A DNA stretch of 52,701 nucleotides from Thermoplasmata archaeon (GTDB lineage: Archaea; Thermoplasmatota; Thermoplasmata; Thermoplasmatales; Thermoplasmataceae): contig JAJYZI010000003.1 in assembly GCA_021800105.1 (NCBI GenBank), positions 1 to 52,701 on the forward strand, read 5' to 3'. Shown here one piece after another: positions 10,229 to 19,571 of the stretch. The notes beneath the pieces were generated by a model. The model did not search any database. It was not told the origin of the DNA and saw only the letters and a list, made by a program, of their open reading frames with translations. The translations under genes were made by a program, and so were the position numbers. Position 1 is the stretch's first letter. Every line of letters begins with the position of its first letter.

Positions 10229-11134
10229 ACCCGAGGATTTCTTTGCATCCTCTGCCATCTTGTTCTTTATCTTCCAGTATGCTTCTTCGTAAGCAGTTGT
10301 GATCTCATGCATGATAAGATTAAACTTGCTCAGGTCGTTGAAGAAGAAGATTATCTTAACGCTGCTATTGTTGAACGTTTTTGAGTAGAAGAACGAATGA
10401 TGCTCCAGCAATCCTATATTTTCCTTGATTTTATCAATAGCGAGAGTTGCTTCATTGATTATCTGCCTGATGGGAACATCCGGATTGAAACCAATGAGCA
10501 CGTTGTATGATAAATGATCACCACTGACTAGGCTGGTAAATTGGGACTGCCCTAGTAACGCCGTGTTGGGTAAGTCTGTTACAAGCCCATCCGTTGTACG
10601 CACTTTTGTTGTCAGGACGCTTACATCAAGCACTTCTCCCACAACAGGGTTGTCAAATAGCCACGAATAAAATGACACAGGCTCTTTTGGTTTTATAACG
10701 CCCGAGCTGGAAAGTAATAGGCCTGACAGCAAGCTGGATACTGTGTTCTGCAATGCGAAAGAAATGATCAGGCCACCGATTGTTCCTCCAATAAGGGCTC
10801 CTGTAAGGCTGATACCGACATAAGCAAGAAAGGCAGCGATTGCTCCACCATAGATCAGTGCCCTGAACAGTGTATAGAGACCACGATAATTGCGCTTTCC
10901 CGGCTTAGAAGATGCCTTTTCTATAAAGACTCCTATAGTCCTGTTTATGATGTGTGCAAAGCCGAATATGATTATTGCGGCAATTGCATAGAGAACGTAT
11001 TGCCTGTAGGGTACGAGGATTGGTTCATATGTTGCAATGAAATCGAAGACATAGCCTGCAGCAATGACTATAGCTACTGCAACTATGATCACTATGATTA
11101 TTCTCCGGATTTCCCTCCAGAAACCATTCATCAT
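10217..11134 (-). CDS. MscS-family mechanosensitive ion channel
   Basis: TM region followed by 'ALIGGTIGGLIISFALQNTVSSLLSGLLL' and beta domain 'VGEVLDVSVLTTKVRTTDGLVTDLPN'. Confidence 0.88.
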   Translation of the reverse strand: MMNGFWREIRRIIIVIIVAVAIVIAAGYVFDFIATYEPILVPYRQYVLYAIAAIIIFGFAHIINRTIGVFIEKASSKPGKRNYRGLYTLFRALIYGGAIAAFLAYVGISLTGALIGGTIGGLIISFALQNTVSSLLSGLLLSSSGVIKPKEPVSFYSWLFDNPVVGEVLDVSVLTTKVRTTDGLVTDLPNTALLGQSQFTSLVSGDHLSYNVLIGFNPDVPIRQIINEATLAIDKIKENIGLLEHHSFFYSKTFNNSSVKIIFFFNDLSKFNLIMHEITTAYEEAYWKIKNKMAEDAKKSSGSVP

Positions 11135-11193
11135 CTTTATCGAATTGGTGCATTGCTAATAAATATTATATGAAAAACAAGATTGAAGCGGAC

Positions 11194-11658
11194 TTATTGC
11201 GAGAGAAGACGCCACATTACGTGTGCATCTGAAGAGTCACTGTAGTAGTTTCTCATCGTTGAAATGACGACAAACTTAAGTTTCCTGTAAAAGTTTATCG
11301 CCTCAAGATTGTCAGTGCGAACTTCTAGCCTAACACTCATCATTCCAAGCTGCATGCACAACTTTGTGAAGTCGTTGACTAGCGTTGTACCAATCCCTAT
11401 TTTCCTGAAGGATGTGTCAACTGCAAGAAGAAGGATCCTCGCCTCGTTAGATGAGTACTTTGACCCCGCAAGAAAGCCAACAATGTTATTTCCGAACTGA
11501 TAGACAAGGAAGCCTTCGGGCCACTGTCTAGACAAATCATATATAAGATCAACCCCGTAGTATTCTGTCAGTGAGCTGTTGGCAAGCGCAACAACTGCGT
11601 CGAGATCCGATTCGCGGAATTTCCTTACGAAGGCATAATCGCCTTTTCCAGTCTGCAT
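11194..11658 (-). CDS. GNAT-family N-acetyltransferase (RimI-like)
   Basis: 'LLLAVDTSFRKIGIGTTLVNDFTKLC' acetyl-CoA-binding motif A, 'VRTDNLEAINFYRKLKF'. Confidence 0.9.
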   Translation of the reverse strand: MQTGKGDYAFVRKFRESDLDAVVALANSSLTEYYGVDLIYDLSRQWPEGFLVYQFGNNIVGFLAGSKYSSNEARILLLAVDTSFRKIGIGTTLVNDFTKLCMQLGMMSVRLEVRTDNLEAINFYRKLKFVVISTMRNYYSDSSDAHVMWRLLSQ

Positions 11659-11919
11659 ATCTATCCTTTAAGGTCGTTATATTACTCATTTTTTAATGCA
11701 CGACAACAAGTGCATGGTGTGATCGTGCATTCCAATCTATTATATCATTATAACCAAATATGTCTATTATAGTTATTGGTAAAACCGGATAATTCATTCT
11801 TCCTTATAATCCATGCTTTTAAGCTGCTTCAAACTGTGAAAGTATATGTTTTTTGAGAAAATAACAAAACAACCTGAAGTAACTATATTGCCCTGATTCG
11901 TTAGTCAAGGACAATGAAA

Positions 11920-12004
11920 TGCAGGGGATGGGATTTGAACCCACGTATCCCTACGGAACCAGACCCTCAATCTGGCGCCTTTGACCAATCTCGACAACCC
12001 CTGC
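11920..12004 (-). tRNA. tRNA-Leu, anticodon GAG
   Basis: Reverse complement gcagggg...ccagaTTGAGGGtctgg...gtgggTTCAAATcccat...cccctgc: 7-bp acceptor stem, anticodon loop TTGAGGG, long variable arm, T-loop; CCA not encoded. Confidence 0.95.
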
Positions 12005-12187
12005 TCTCCACCGGTAATTTTAAAATCGTATTTAATTTTGCGAGCTTTCTCCAGATCTGGAGTATGATATATCGTATTACATATATATCTGGCAAATACT
12101 AGTACAAAAGGGCACAAATCTTTTGTAACACTATCATTCTTTTTTCATCATGATAATTATATATTGTTAATGCATTCTACAAAGCTA

Positions 12188-12961
12188 ATGGTCAGAGAGT
12201 GCAAGAGATGTGGAGCAATTAACGAAGACGTACTGGAGAACTGCGTTATTTGCGCCGCGATTCTACCTCGCTCGGTTACTGCCGAATCCAGAATAAGGAT
12301 AGACAGAAGAGGCATCTTCACGAGGGGAATGGACTTCCTCAGGTACGCTATGCCCCTAATTATCATAGAAGAGATTCTATACATAGTTGCATCACCTTTT
12401 CAGGTAAATCTTCTTTTCAATACGTTCCAGCCGTATTATAATCCCACTACCGTTACCATCGATGGCCCAAAACTTGCCAGTCAGATGCCTATGCTGGAAT
12501 ACACTCTAATCGGTATGATTGTCATATCGATAATCAGTTTTATAATAATGAACCACGGCTTCTCAATGATGAGAATAATCGATTCTGAGTACAGGACAGG
12601 AGTGACCGCGACCTATATCCTATTTGTTGGGCTCGTTCTCCTGATACCGGGAGCAATTATCACGCTGGGTTTTCTGAACTCTTATTCGGCAACGCAATTC
12701 AGCCTGGCCTATCTTTCCGGGCACTATCTTACCTTGATAGGTGGCCTGGCCTTGGTGGTACTTGGCGGCCTGATCGGTTTGGTAGGTTATATAATGGCCT
12801 GTCTCACTGTCTACAAGCTAGGAGCCAGGTTCAATTATGGTCCTGTTAAAATTGGAGCTGTTTTACTTTTCCTGTTATCGTTCCTAGGAGCAATTATACT
12901 TCTTTTCTCGCTAAGAACCCTTAAGGCAAAAATTCTTGGGGTAAAAGATGAATTTTCTTAA
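12188..12961 (+). CDS. Zinc-ribbon membrane protein (hypothetical)
   Basis: 'CKRCGAINEDVLENCVIC' ribbon followed by several TM segments; start chosen at MVRECKRCG. Confidence 0.7.
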   Translation: MVRECKRCGAINEDVLENCVICAAILPRSVTAESRIRIDRRGIFTRGMDFLRYAMPLIIIEEILYIVASPFQVNLLFNTFQPYYNPTTVTIDGPKLASQMPMLEYTLIGMIVISIISFIIMNHGFSMMRIIDSEYRTGVTATYILFVGLVLLIPGAIITLGFLNSYSATQFSLAYLSGHYLTLIGGLALVVLGGLIGLVGYIMACLTVYKLGARFNYGPVKIGAVLLFLLSFLGAIILLFSLRTLKAKILGVKDEFS

Positions 12962-12967
12962 AACTTA

Positions 12968-14017
12968 TCAGCTTGAACCAGGAGGTTTAAGCTTGTCAAA
13001 ATTCATAGAACCGCCAAATTTCTGATAGTTTGTAACCCTTCTCTCAAAGAAATCTGTCTTGGTTGAATTCATTGCCGCAAAACTGTCGACCCATGGCATT
13101 GGATGCTTGATCTTTTCGTATGGAGGCTCCAGTCCGATTGATTCAGCTCTCATGTTTCCCAGATACTTGATGTAATTCTCAATGATGTTATCCGATAGCC
13201 CTAGAATCTGGTTTCTTGTGACATATTTTCCCCAGGATATTTCATGCTCCACTGCTGTCATAAGCATTGCTGACAATTCCTGTTTTATATCGCTTGTGTA
13301 CCACTCAGGATTCTCATCCGCGAGTGTTCGCAGTATGTGTGTGAAGAGTGCAAGATGCGTGTTCTCATCCCTCTGGATAAGGCGTATTAGACTCACTGTC
13401 CCTCCCATCTTGTCCTGTCTGCCCAGAGCGTAGAAGAAGGCAAAGCCGCTGTAGAAATAAATTCCTTCCAACAGGTAGTCAGCCATGCAGGATCTCAGGA
13501 AGGCACGTTCGTTGGGGTTTTCAATAAACTCCTGGTACTGATCCGTGATGAACTTGTTCCTGGTGAGAAGATTGGCATCGTCCTTCCACATTGTATATAC
13601 TTCGTCACGAGTTATTGAGTCTACAACCGAAGTCAGAAGGTAATCGTAACTTTGTGCATGTATTGTCTCAAAGAATGCCTGGGTCTTGAGGCATGCGACG
13701 ACTTCAGGCGCCGTTATATAAAGAGCAAGAGCTCCAAGGTTATCCACCTGTATACTATCCAGAAAGATCAGGAAGGCGAGTGTTTTCTTGTAAGCAGTCT
13801 GCTCTGCCTCGGTAAGCTTTGGATATTGTCTCTTGTCATCTCCAAGCGGTACCTCGTCAGGGATCCAGAAAAACTGTCGCATTTTTCTATAAAGCTGCTC
13901 TGCCCAGTCATATTTCACGTTTGCAAATTCAATAAGGTTGGTCGATTTGCCACCTACCAGTCTCTGGTACTTTAAATCCCTGGTTCCATCAGGGTTGAAT
14001 AACAATTTTTTCTGCAT
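12968..14017 (-). CDS. nrdB: Ribonucleotide reductase class I, beta subunit (catalytic)
   Basis: Ligand pattern present: D87 (FLDSIQ), E117/H120 (ETIHAQSY), radical Y124, E184 (LLEGIYF), E218/H221 (RDENTH). Confidence 0.95.
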   Translation of the reverse strand: MQKKLLFNPDGTRDLKYQRLVGGKSTNLIEFANVKYDWAEQLYRKMRQFFWIPDEVPLGDDKRQYPKLTEAEQTAYKKTLAFLIFLDSIQVDNLGALALYITAPEVVACLKTQAFFETIHAQSYDYLLTSVVDSITRDEVYTMWKDDANLLTRNKFITDQYQEFIENPNERAFLRSCMADYLLEGIYFYSGFAFFYALGRQDKMGGTVSLIRLIQRDENTHLALFTHILRTLADENPEWYTSDIKQELSAMLMTAVEHEISWGKYVTRNQILGLSDNIIENYIKYLGNMRAESIGLEPPYEKIKHPMPWVDSFAAMNSTKTDFFERRVTNYQKFGGSMNFDKLKPPGSS

Positions 14018-14028
14018 TATATGTCACC

Positions 14029-16284
14029 TCATGCCTGGCATGATTCACACGCCTCCTCTTTAACTTCTTCTTCGTCCTTTGTATAGTTCCGGAAATAGTA
14101 AATGGTCTTTACACCCATCTTCCATGCATCATAATACAGATTCATGAATCTACGCTCATCAAGATCCTGGGTTGCGTACAGGTTGAGAGACTGCGACTGA
14201 TCTAGGTGCCTTTGCCTTGCCGCAGCTGCCTTGATGCTCCAGGATTGATCTATGGAATGCGCCTCCTTGTATAGCCGGGCATTTTCTGGCGTGAGTTCAG
14301 GTGCTACACGCTTTATAAGGAAGCTCTTCTTCTCTTCGGTGAAAACGGGCTTGAAGATTGGATCCACGCTCGCGGTAGAGCCGGCAATCACGCTTGTACT
14401 TCCAGTTGGGGCGATAGCCATAAGGTAGCCATTCCTCATCCCCGAAGCTTTGACCTTCTCCGCAAGCTCCTGCCATTTTGAATCCGTGTAATCCCTGAGC
14501 CTGAAATATTCACCTGATTCCCAATCACTTCCCTTGAACAGTGGGTACGATCCCCTCTCCTCAGCAAGATCACTGCTTGCCTTGATGGCAACGTAATTGA
14601 TATGCTCAAACAGCCTGTCTGCGAATGCCACATGATCATCTGATTCCCAGTCTATGCCGTTCTGGACCAGAAGTTGGTGGTATCCGGATACCCCTACCCC
14701 AATTGCCCTGTATTTCGTGTTTGTAAGTGTTGCCTGCGGGACAGGTAAATTGTTTAGCGTTATGACATTGTCAAGCATTCTTACCTGAATGGGAATGACT
14801 TCAGATAGCAGCTCAGGTGTATTGGTTCTGCCGAGGTTGATAGAAGAAAGGTTGCATACAACCATATCTCCTGGCTTGTACTTGATTGTTATCGAGTCGG
14901 ATTCGCTTGATTCATGCATGCGCATAGTGGATGATTGGTTCTGCGTTATTTCCGTGCACAGGTTGGATGAATATATTATCCCTGTATTCTTGTTAGGGTT
15001 GAGCCTGTTAACTGTATCGCGATTGAAGAAGAAGGGACCGCCTGTCTCATAGAGGCTTTTCAGAATCAATCCCATAAGCTCGAGCGAACTGATCTCTTTC
15101 CTCGGTACCGCGGGATCGGCTGCGCATTCCATATACCTCCTCTCAAACTCTTCACCCCATGAATCTTCAAGCGCCCATCCTTTTCTTATCCTAACCTCAT
15201 GCGGATCGAAAAGATACCAGCTTTCTCCTTTCTCAAGTCTCTTGTAAAACAGATCGGGTACGCATATTCCAGGAAAAATATCATGCGCTTTACGTCTTTC
15301 GTCTCCATTATTGGTTTTGAGGTCCAGAAAGTCAATAATATCAGTGTGCCATATGTCGAGCCAAATGCTTGCTGCACCTGCTCTTTGTCCCAGCTGGTTA
15401 ACCGATACTGCTGTATCGTTGTACAGTCTAACCCATGGAATCACGCCGCTTCCTACGCCCGAGTAGTCCCTGATCGAACTTCCAAGTCCTCGGATATGAC
15501 CGAGATAGACCCCCATTCCTCCTCCATTCTGAGAGATCTGCGCGAATGCAGTCAATCCATCGAAGATGCCTGAGATCGAATCGTCCGGTGTATCTATGAA
15601 GCAGGAGCTCAGTTGTCCCTTCGGGCGTCTTGCCTGGGCGAGAGTGGGTGTAGCCATAGTTATGTAGAGGTTGGATAAAACCTCATAAAACTTCAGCGCC
15701 CAATAAACTCTGTCTTTCTTCTGTTCAGCAAGAGCGAGGTATATGGATACGCCCATGAAAACATCTTGAGGTAATTCGAACCATTTACCGTCTTTTGATT
15801 GAATCGCGTATCTGTCTACAAGATGCTTCAGTCCAGGATAGCTAAGAAGCAAATCCCTCTCAGGCCTGATGGCCTTTCCAAACATTTCAAAGTCCTCTTC
15901 ATTATATTCTGATAGTACCTTGGAATCATACCTCCCATCCGAGACTAGTTTGGTTATCAGGGTCTTGAAACTGCCATAAGGCTCCACTCTCTGAAGGGCC
16001 GATTCCTTGTAAAGATGATGAAGCAAGAGCCTGGAAGCAACAAAAGTCCAGTCTGGCTCAGACATCTTTACCTTCTCGTTGGCGACCCTGATCAACGTTT
16101 CCTGTATTGTTTTAGTTGAGATCCTGTCGGTAAAATGTATCTGTGCATCGAGTTCAAGTTCCATCGGATCTACTTTTAGCCCCTGGCAGGCTTTCTCAAT
16201 AACAGATCGGATCTTTGTAACATCGATAGGCACCTCTTTACCTTCTCGGTTTATTACTTTAGTGGGCTTCATTATAAATTCCAA
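14029..16284 (-). CDS. nrdA: Ribonucleotide reductase class I, alpha subunit
   Basis: ATP-cone N-terminus, 'QLSSCFIDTPDD', 'SNLCTEI', 'CNLSSINLG', C-terminal 'CESC' redox pair. Confidence 0.95.
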   Translation of the reverse strand: MEFIMKPTKVINREGKEVPIDVTKIRSVIEKACQGLKVDPMELELDAQIHFTDRISTKTIQETLIRVANEKVKMSEPDWTFVASRLLLHHLYKESALQRVEPYGSFKTLITKLVSDGRYDSKVLSEYNEEDFEMFGKAIRPERDLLLSYPGLKHLVDRYAIQSKDGKWFELPQDVFMGVSIYLALAEQKKDRVYWALKFYEVLSNLYITMATPTLAQARRPKGQLSSCFIDTPDDSISGIFDGLTAFAQISQNGGGMGVYLGHIRGLGSSIRDYSGVGSGVIPWVRLYNDTAVSVNQLGQRAGAASIWLDIWHTDIIDFLDLKTNNGDERRKAHDIFPGICVPDLFYKRLEKGESWYLFDPHEVRIRKGWALEDSWGEEFERRYMECAADPAVPRKEISSLELMGLILKSLYETGGPFFFNRDTVNRLNPNKNTGIIYSSNLCTEITQNQSSTMRMHESSESDSITIKYKPGDMVVCNLSSINLGRTNTPELLSEVIPIQVRMLDNVITLNNLPVPQATLTNTKYRAIGVGVSGYHQLLVQNGIDWESDDHVAFADRLFEHINYVAIKASSDLAEERGSYPLFKGSDWESGEYFRLRDYTDSKWQELAEKVKASGMRNGYLMAIAPTGSTSVIAGSTASVDPIFKPVFTEEKKSFLIKRVAPELTPENARLYKEAHSIDQSWSIKAAAARQRHLDQSQSLNLYATQDLDERRFMNLYYDAWKMGVKTIYYFRNYTKDEEEVKEEACESCQA

Positions 16285-16403
16285 TCAAATTCGACCTCCA
16301 ATCGCATGTATAGCGGAGCAAAGCCCGTAATATACAGCAAATGTTTGTAACGTTTTCAATGTTAAATTATATAAGTTGTTTTTCTAAACCCAATATGTTA
16401 CCA

Positions 16404-16424
16404 GTCATGGTTAAATACCATGAC
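16404..16424. promoter_or_regulatory. Perfect inverted repeat GTCATGGT-TAAAT-ACCATGAC between the RNR beta-paralog and nrdA
   Basis: 8-bp arms, 5-nt spacer, in the 175-bp gap; operator or RNA hairpin not distinguishable here. Confidence 0.5.
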
Positions 16425-16459
16425 CATGTTTGTATACACACATCAGAAATTAAAGAATT

Positions 16460-17464
16460 TCAGCGGGTTCTTATCTCAGAATAGCTTTCAAACCATGGAA
16501 TTGGTTGGCCTCCTACCCCTGGAAACAGCGGGTCCATGGAGAGCATCTTCAGTACCTTGTTTGCCTGTGCCTGAGTAAATTTGGCGATCATGAGGTTGTT
16601 CAGACCAGGAATCATTCCTTCCGTGAGAAACTGCGTAAAATCGGTTTCAAGATTTGTAAGGTCCCTTGTCAATTTAAGAATGTGATCTTTGAGTTCTGTG
16701 GAATTTAAAGTCGGGTTTTCCTCAATGAGCTTCAGATAGATAGAAGTGAATACCTTCGAGTGGATATCAAGGTCACGCTGTATCCGCCTTAAGATCTCAA
16801 ATGTTCCAGGCAACCTGCCTCTTCTTGTAAGCGAGTAAATAAGGCTCAGCTCAGATGGTATCATCGCGACCTGGATGAATATGCTTATAACAAGATCATC
16901 CAGGAAATTTATCACAAGGGGCTTATTTGTAAATTCAAGGAATCTATTATTGATCAGCTTGTTTCTTTCACGCATATTCTCAATTGTTCTCCAAGAGTTG
17001 TATAAGGGGTCTCGTTCTTGCTGTCCCACAACTCCTCTTACCACATTTGAGAGAGCATTAGCGTGGTTAGCTGTTTGCGCAATGATTGGAGAAGCAACAA
17101 GGGTGCACTCAGGTGCAGTAAAGTAAGGTACGATGACGTAATAATTATCGAGAAGTTCGCTCTCAAGAAATACAAGAGAAGCAACAACTCTCTCGGCAGT
17201 TTTCCTTTCCACTTCAGATATTTGGGAATAGTCTTTTTCATCCTTCGTCAGGCTGAATTGTTCACCGGTCCAGTTATTGGCTATGGTTTTTGCATAGTAT
17301 TCGTAAATTTCCTGATACTTAATTTCTCCAAGTTCCATCAGGTTTGTGTTACTTCCAGCAATTATCTTCCTTCGGCTCAACCATCTATCTCCGAGCTCAT
17401 TGAAGAGAGATGTTTTAGAAAGTCTCTGTTGGAGCGTTAAACCGGACTCTGCGGGGTTTATCAT
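16460..17464 (-). CDS. Degenerate ribonucleotide reductase beta-subunit paralog (beta-prime, predicted metal-free)
   Basis: Collinear with the 12968-14017 product (VFLESELLDN, YFTAPE, RRIQRDLDIH, QPIPWFESYS), but most metal ligands, the radical Tyr and the C-terminal tail are missing. Confidence 0.85.
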   Translation of the reverse strand: MINPAESGLTLQQRLSKTSLFNELGDRWLSRRKIIAGSNTNLMELGEIKYQEIYEYYAKTIANNWTGEQFSLTKDEKDYSQISEVERKTAERVVASLVFLESELLDNYYVIVPYFTAPECTLVASPIIAQTANHANALSNVVRGVVGQQERDPLYNSWRTIENMRERNKLINNRFLEFTNKPLVINFLDDLVISIFIQVAMIPSELSLIYSLTRRGRLPGTFEILRRIQRDLDIHSKVFTSIYLKLIEENPTLNSTELKDHILKLTRDLTNLETDFTQFLTEGMIPGLNNLMIAKFTQAQANKVLKMLSMDPLFPGVGGQPIPWFESYSEIRTR

Positions 17465-17676
17465 TTTTACCTCAATTCTTTATAACAAATCGAACGTATG
17501 GCACACTCAGGAACTGGGTCCTTTGGCTATATTTGGGCCAGCGAACGATGTTGTCAATATTCCACATAATATGAAGGATATTAGTAGATTTTTCCTTTTT
17601 ATTGAGGATTGTAAACATTAAGCAAAGAAATACAACAGGTATTCATGGAAATGCACAGTTTAATGCTTGTTAGCAA

Positions 17677-17841
17677 CTAAGCTTTTCTCAATTCATCCTC
17701 TCTGATTATCTCCAATTTTACAGGAACCCTGAGAATTTTGCTGATAGCCCTCTCATGCCGTACAACGCGTTCGGCCTTCCTTCGGGTTTCGCAGTACTGA
17801 AATATAATCCCGTTTCTCAGAACCACGAACCTCTCTATCAT
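17677..17841 (-). CDS. Small hypothetical protein
   Basis: MIERFVVLRNGIIFQYCETRRKAERVVRHERAISKILRVPVKLEIIREDELRKA; plausible composition, no family recognised. Confidence 0.4.
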   Translation of the reverse strand: MIERFVVLRNGIIFQYCETRRKAERVVRHERAISKILRVPVKLEIIREDELRKA

Positions 17842-18016
17842 GTTCGTGAATTGAGTCAACACATTTTATCTTTGACCACAAAATCTGGAGAACAAATGAT
17901 CTAAGCATTAAAACAATTTCTCTGGCTAGAAAGAGTATCAATGGCTCGTTACGAAGCCTGATCCTAAACAAGTTTTTATGCGTTGTATTTTTCTAAGTGG
18001 ATATGATACTCATGCA

Positions 18017-18913
18017 ATGCAGCTTGTGGAATGCGTTCCGAACTTCAGCGATGGAAGAAACAAAGAAATAGTGGACAAGATAGTAGCAGCTATTCGTTCA
18101 GTAGATGGCGTTAAGATACTCGACCAGGAAATGGATCCCGATCATAACAGGTCGGTGGTATCTTTTATAGCACCCCCTGATCCAGCCAGAAGAGCAGCAT
18201 TTGAGGGAATTAAGGCAGCTTCCAAGCTGATTGATATGACAAAACATCATGGTGAACATCCGAGGTTTGGGGCTTCTGATGTCGTACCGTTTATTCCTAT
18301 TTCAGATGTTACTATGAAGGATTGCATAGAAATATCCAGAAAACTTGGAGAACAGGTTGGAAAGGAGCTTAACATACCTGTATACATGTATGGTAATTCC
18401 GCGTTATTGGAATCCAGAAAGAATTTGGAGGATATCAGGAACAAGAACTTCCAATTCGAGGAACTAGCTAAAAGCATATCCGACGCGAAATGGAAACCTG
18501 ATTACGGACCATCTGAGGTTGGGACTGCAGGTGCCTCAATCATTGGATCCCGAGAAGCCCTGATAGCATACAATGTCAATTTAAACACTACCAATCTGGA
18601 AATAGGAAAGAAGGTAGCGAAGGCCTTGAGGGCAAAGGATGGCGGTTTGACGTTTGTGAAGTCGCTTGCATTCTTTATTAAGGAAAAAAACATGGTACAG
18701 ATTTCAATGAACCTGACCAATTTCTCAAAGACACCAGTTTACCGGGCGTTTGAGCTTGTCAAATTAGAAGCACTCAGATACGGTATCACAGTTGCAGAAT
18801 CTGAAGTGGTCGGTCTTATCCCCATGGAAGCGATATTGGAAGCATCCAGGTATTATTTGCAGCTAAATTCACTTAAGTCCGATCAGATTCTGGAAGTTAG
18901 AATGATGGAGTGA
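18017..18913 (+). CDS. Glutamate formiminotransferase (FTCD N-terminal type)
   Basis: 'MQLVECVPNFSDGRNKEIVDKIV', 'DPDHNRSVVSF', 'HPRFGASDVVPFIP'. Confidence 0.92.
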   Translation: MQLVECVPNFSDGRNKEIVDKIVAAIRSVDGVKILDQEMDPDHNRSVVSFIAPPDPARRAAFEGIKAASKLIDMTKHHGEHPRFGASDVVPFIPISDVTMKDCIEISRKLGEQVGKELNIPVYMYGNSALLESRKNLEDIRNKNFQFEELAKSISDAKWKPDYGPSEVGTAGASIIGSREALIAYNVNLNTTNLEIGKKVAKALRAKDGGLTFVKSLAFFIKEKNMVQISMNLTNFSKTPVYRAFELVKLEALRYGITVAESEVVGLIPMEAILEASRYYLQLNSLKSDQILEVRMME

Positions 18914-18919
18914 GTATGT

Positions 18920-19546
18920 ATGGAACTTGAAAATTTTATTGAGAGACTTTCTAGCAAAGACCCGGTTCCTGGTGGAGGTGCTGCTAGTGCACTCGTCGCC
19001 ATTGTTGGTGGCGCACTGGATTCGATGGTATCTGCCTTAACATCAGGGAAAAAAGGATATGAACAGAACCAGGAGAGGATAGCACAGATAGGCGAGGAGG
19101 CATCAAGATTAAAAAGAGAACTCGAGGATCTTATGAGAGATGACGAAACCGCCTTCAATGCCATCTCGGCAACATGGAAGCTGCCAAAGGGAACAGATGA
19201 TGAAAAGGAGAAAAGATCAAAGATGCTTCAAGACGCCCTGAAGCATGCAATACAACCTCCGTGGAAGATCGCAGAAAAAGCGCTTGAGGTCATGGATCTC
19301 TCAGCAGAGCTAATAAGGATAGGTAACAAGAATGCAGTCACGGATGCCGGATGCGGGCTGATCTTTGGATTTGCCGCGGCGGAGGGAGCCCTTCTGAATG
19401 TTGCAATAAATATAGACGCCATAACTGACGCGAAATTTGCGGAAGAAGAAAGGGCAAAGGTTAGGGATCTACATACAAAGCTCGAGATGAAGAGATCCAA
19501 GGGAATGTCACTATTGCAGGGTTCCTTGAAAGCACCTCCTTTCTAG
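18920..19546 (+). CDS. Formiminotetrahydrofolate cyclodeaminase
   Basis: 'SKDPVPGGGAASALVAIVGGAL...MVSALT' typical FTCD C-terminal/FchA motif; adjacent to formiminotransferase. Confidence 0.92.
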   Translation: MELENFIERLSSKDPVPGGGAASALVAIVGGALDSMVSALTSGKKGYEQNQERIAQIGEEASRLKRELEDLMRDDETAFNAISATWKLPKGTDDEKEKRSKMLQDALKHAIQPPWKIAEKALEVMDLSAELIRIGNKNAVTDAGCGLIFGFAAAEGALLNVAINIDAITDAKFAEEERAKVRDLHTKLEMKRSKGMSLLQGSLKAPPF

Positions 19547-19571
19547 TACCTTTTTTATAAGGTGTTATGCA

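Noticed and set aside
12050-12061. Palindrome TCCAGATCTGGA near tRNA-Leu
   Set aside because: Short, no spacing relation to a promoter that I can support.
11914-12102. ORF on + strand (MKCRGWDLNPRIPTEPDPQSGAF...)
   Set aside because: It is the antisense of tRNA-Leu, a common spurious ORF ('GWDLNPR' arises from the tRNA T-arm).
15199-15573. 124-aa ORF antisense to nrdA
   Set aside because: Fully inside the well-supported nrdA on the other strand; no recognisable domain.
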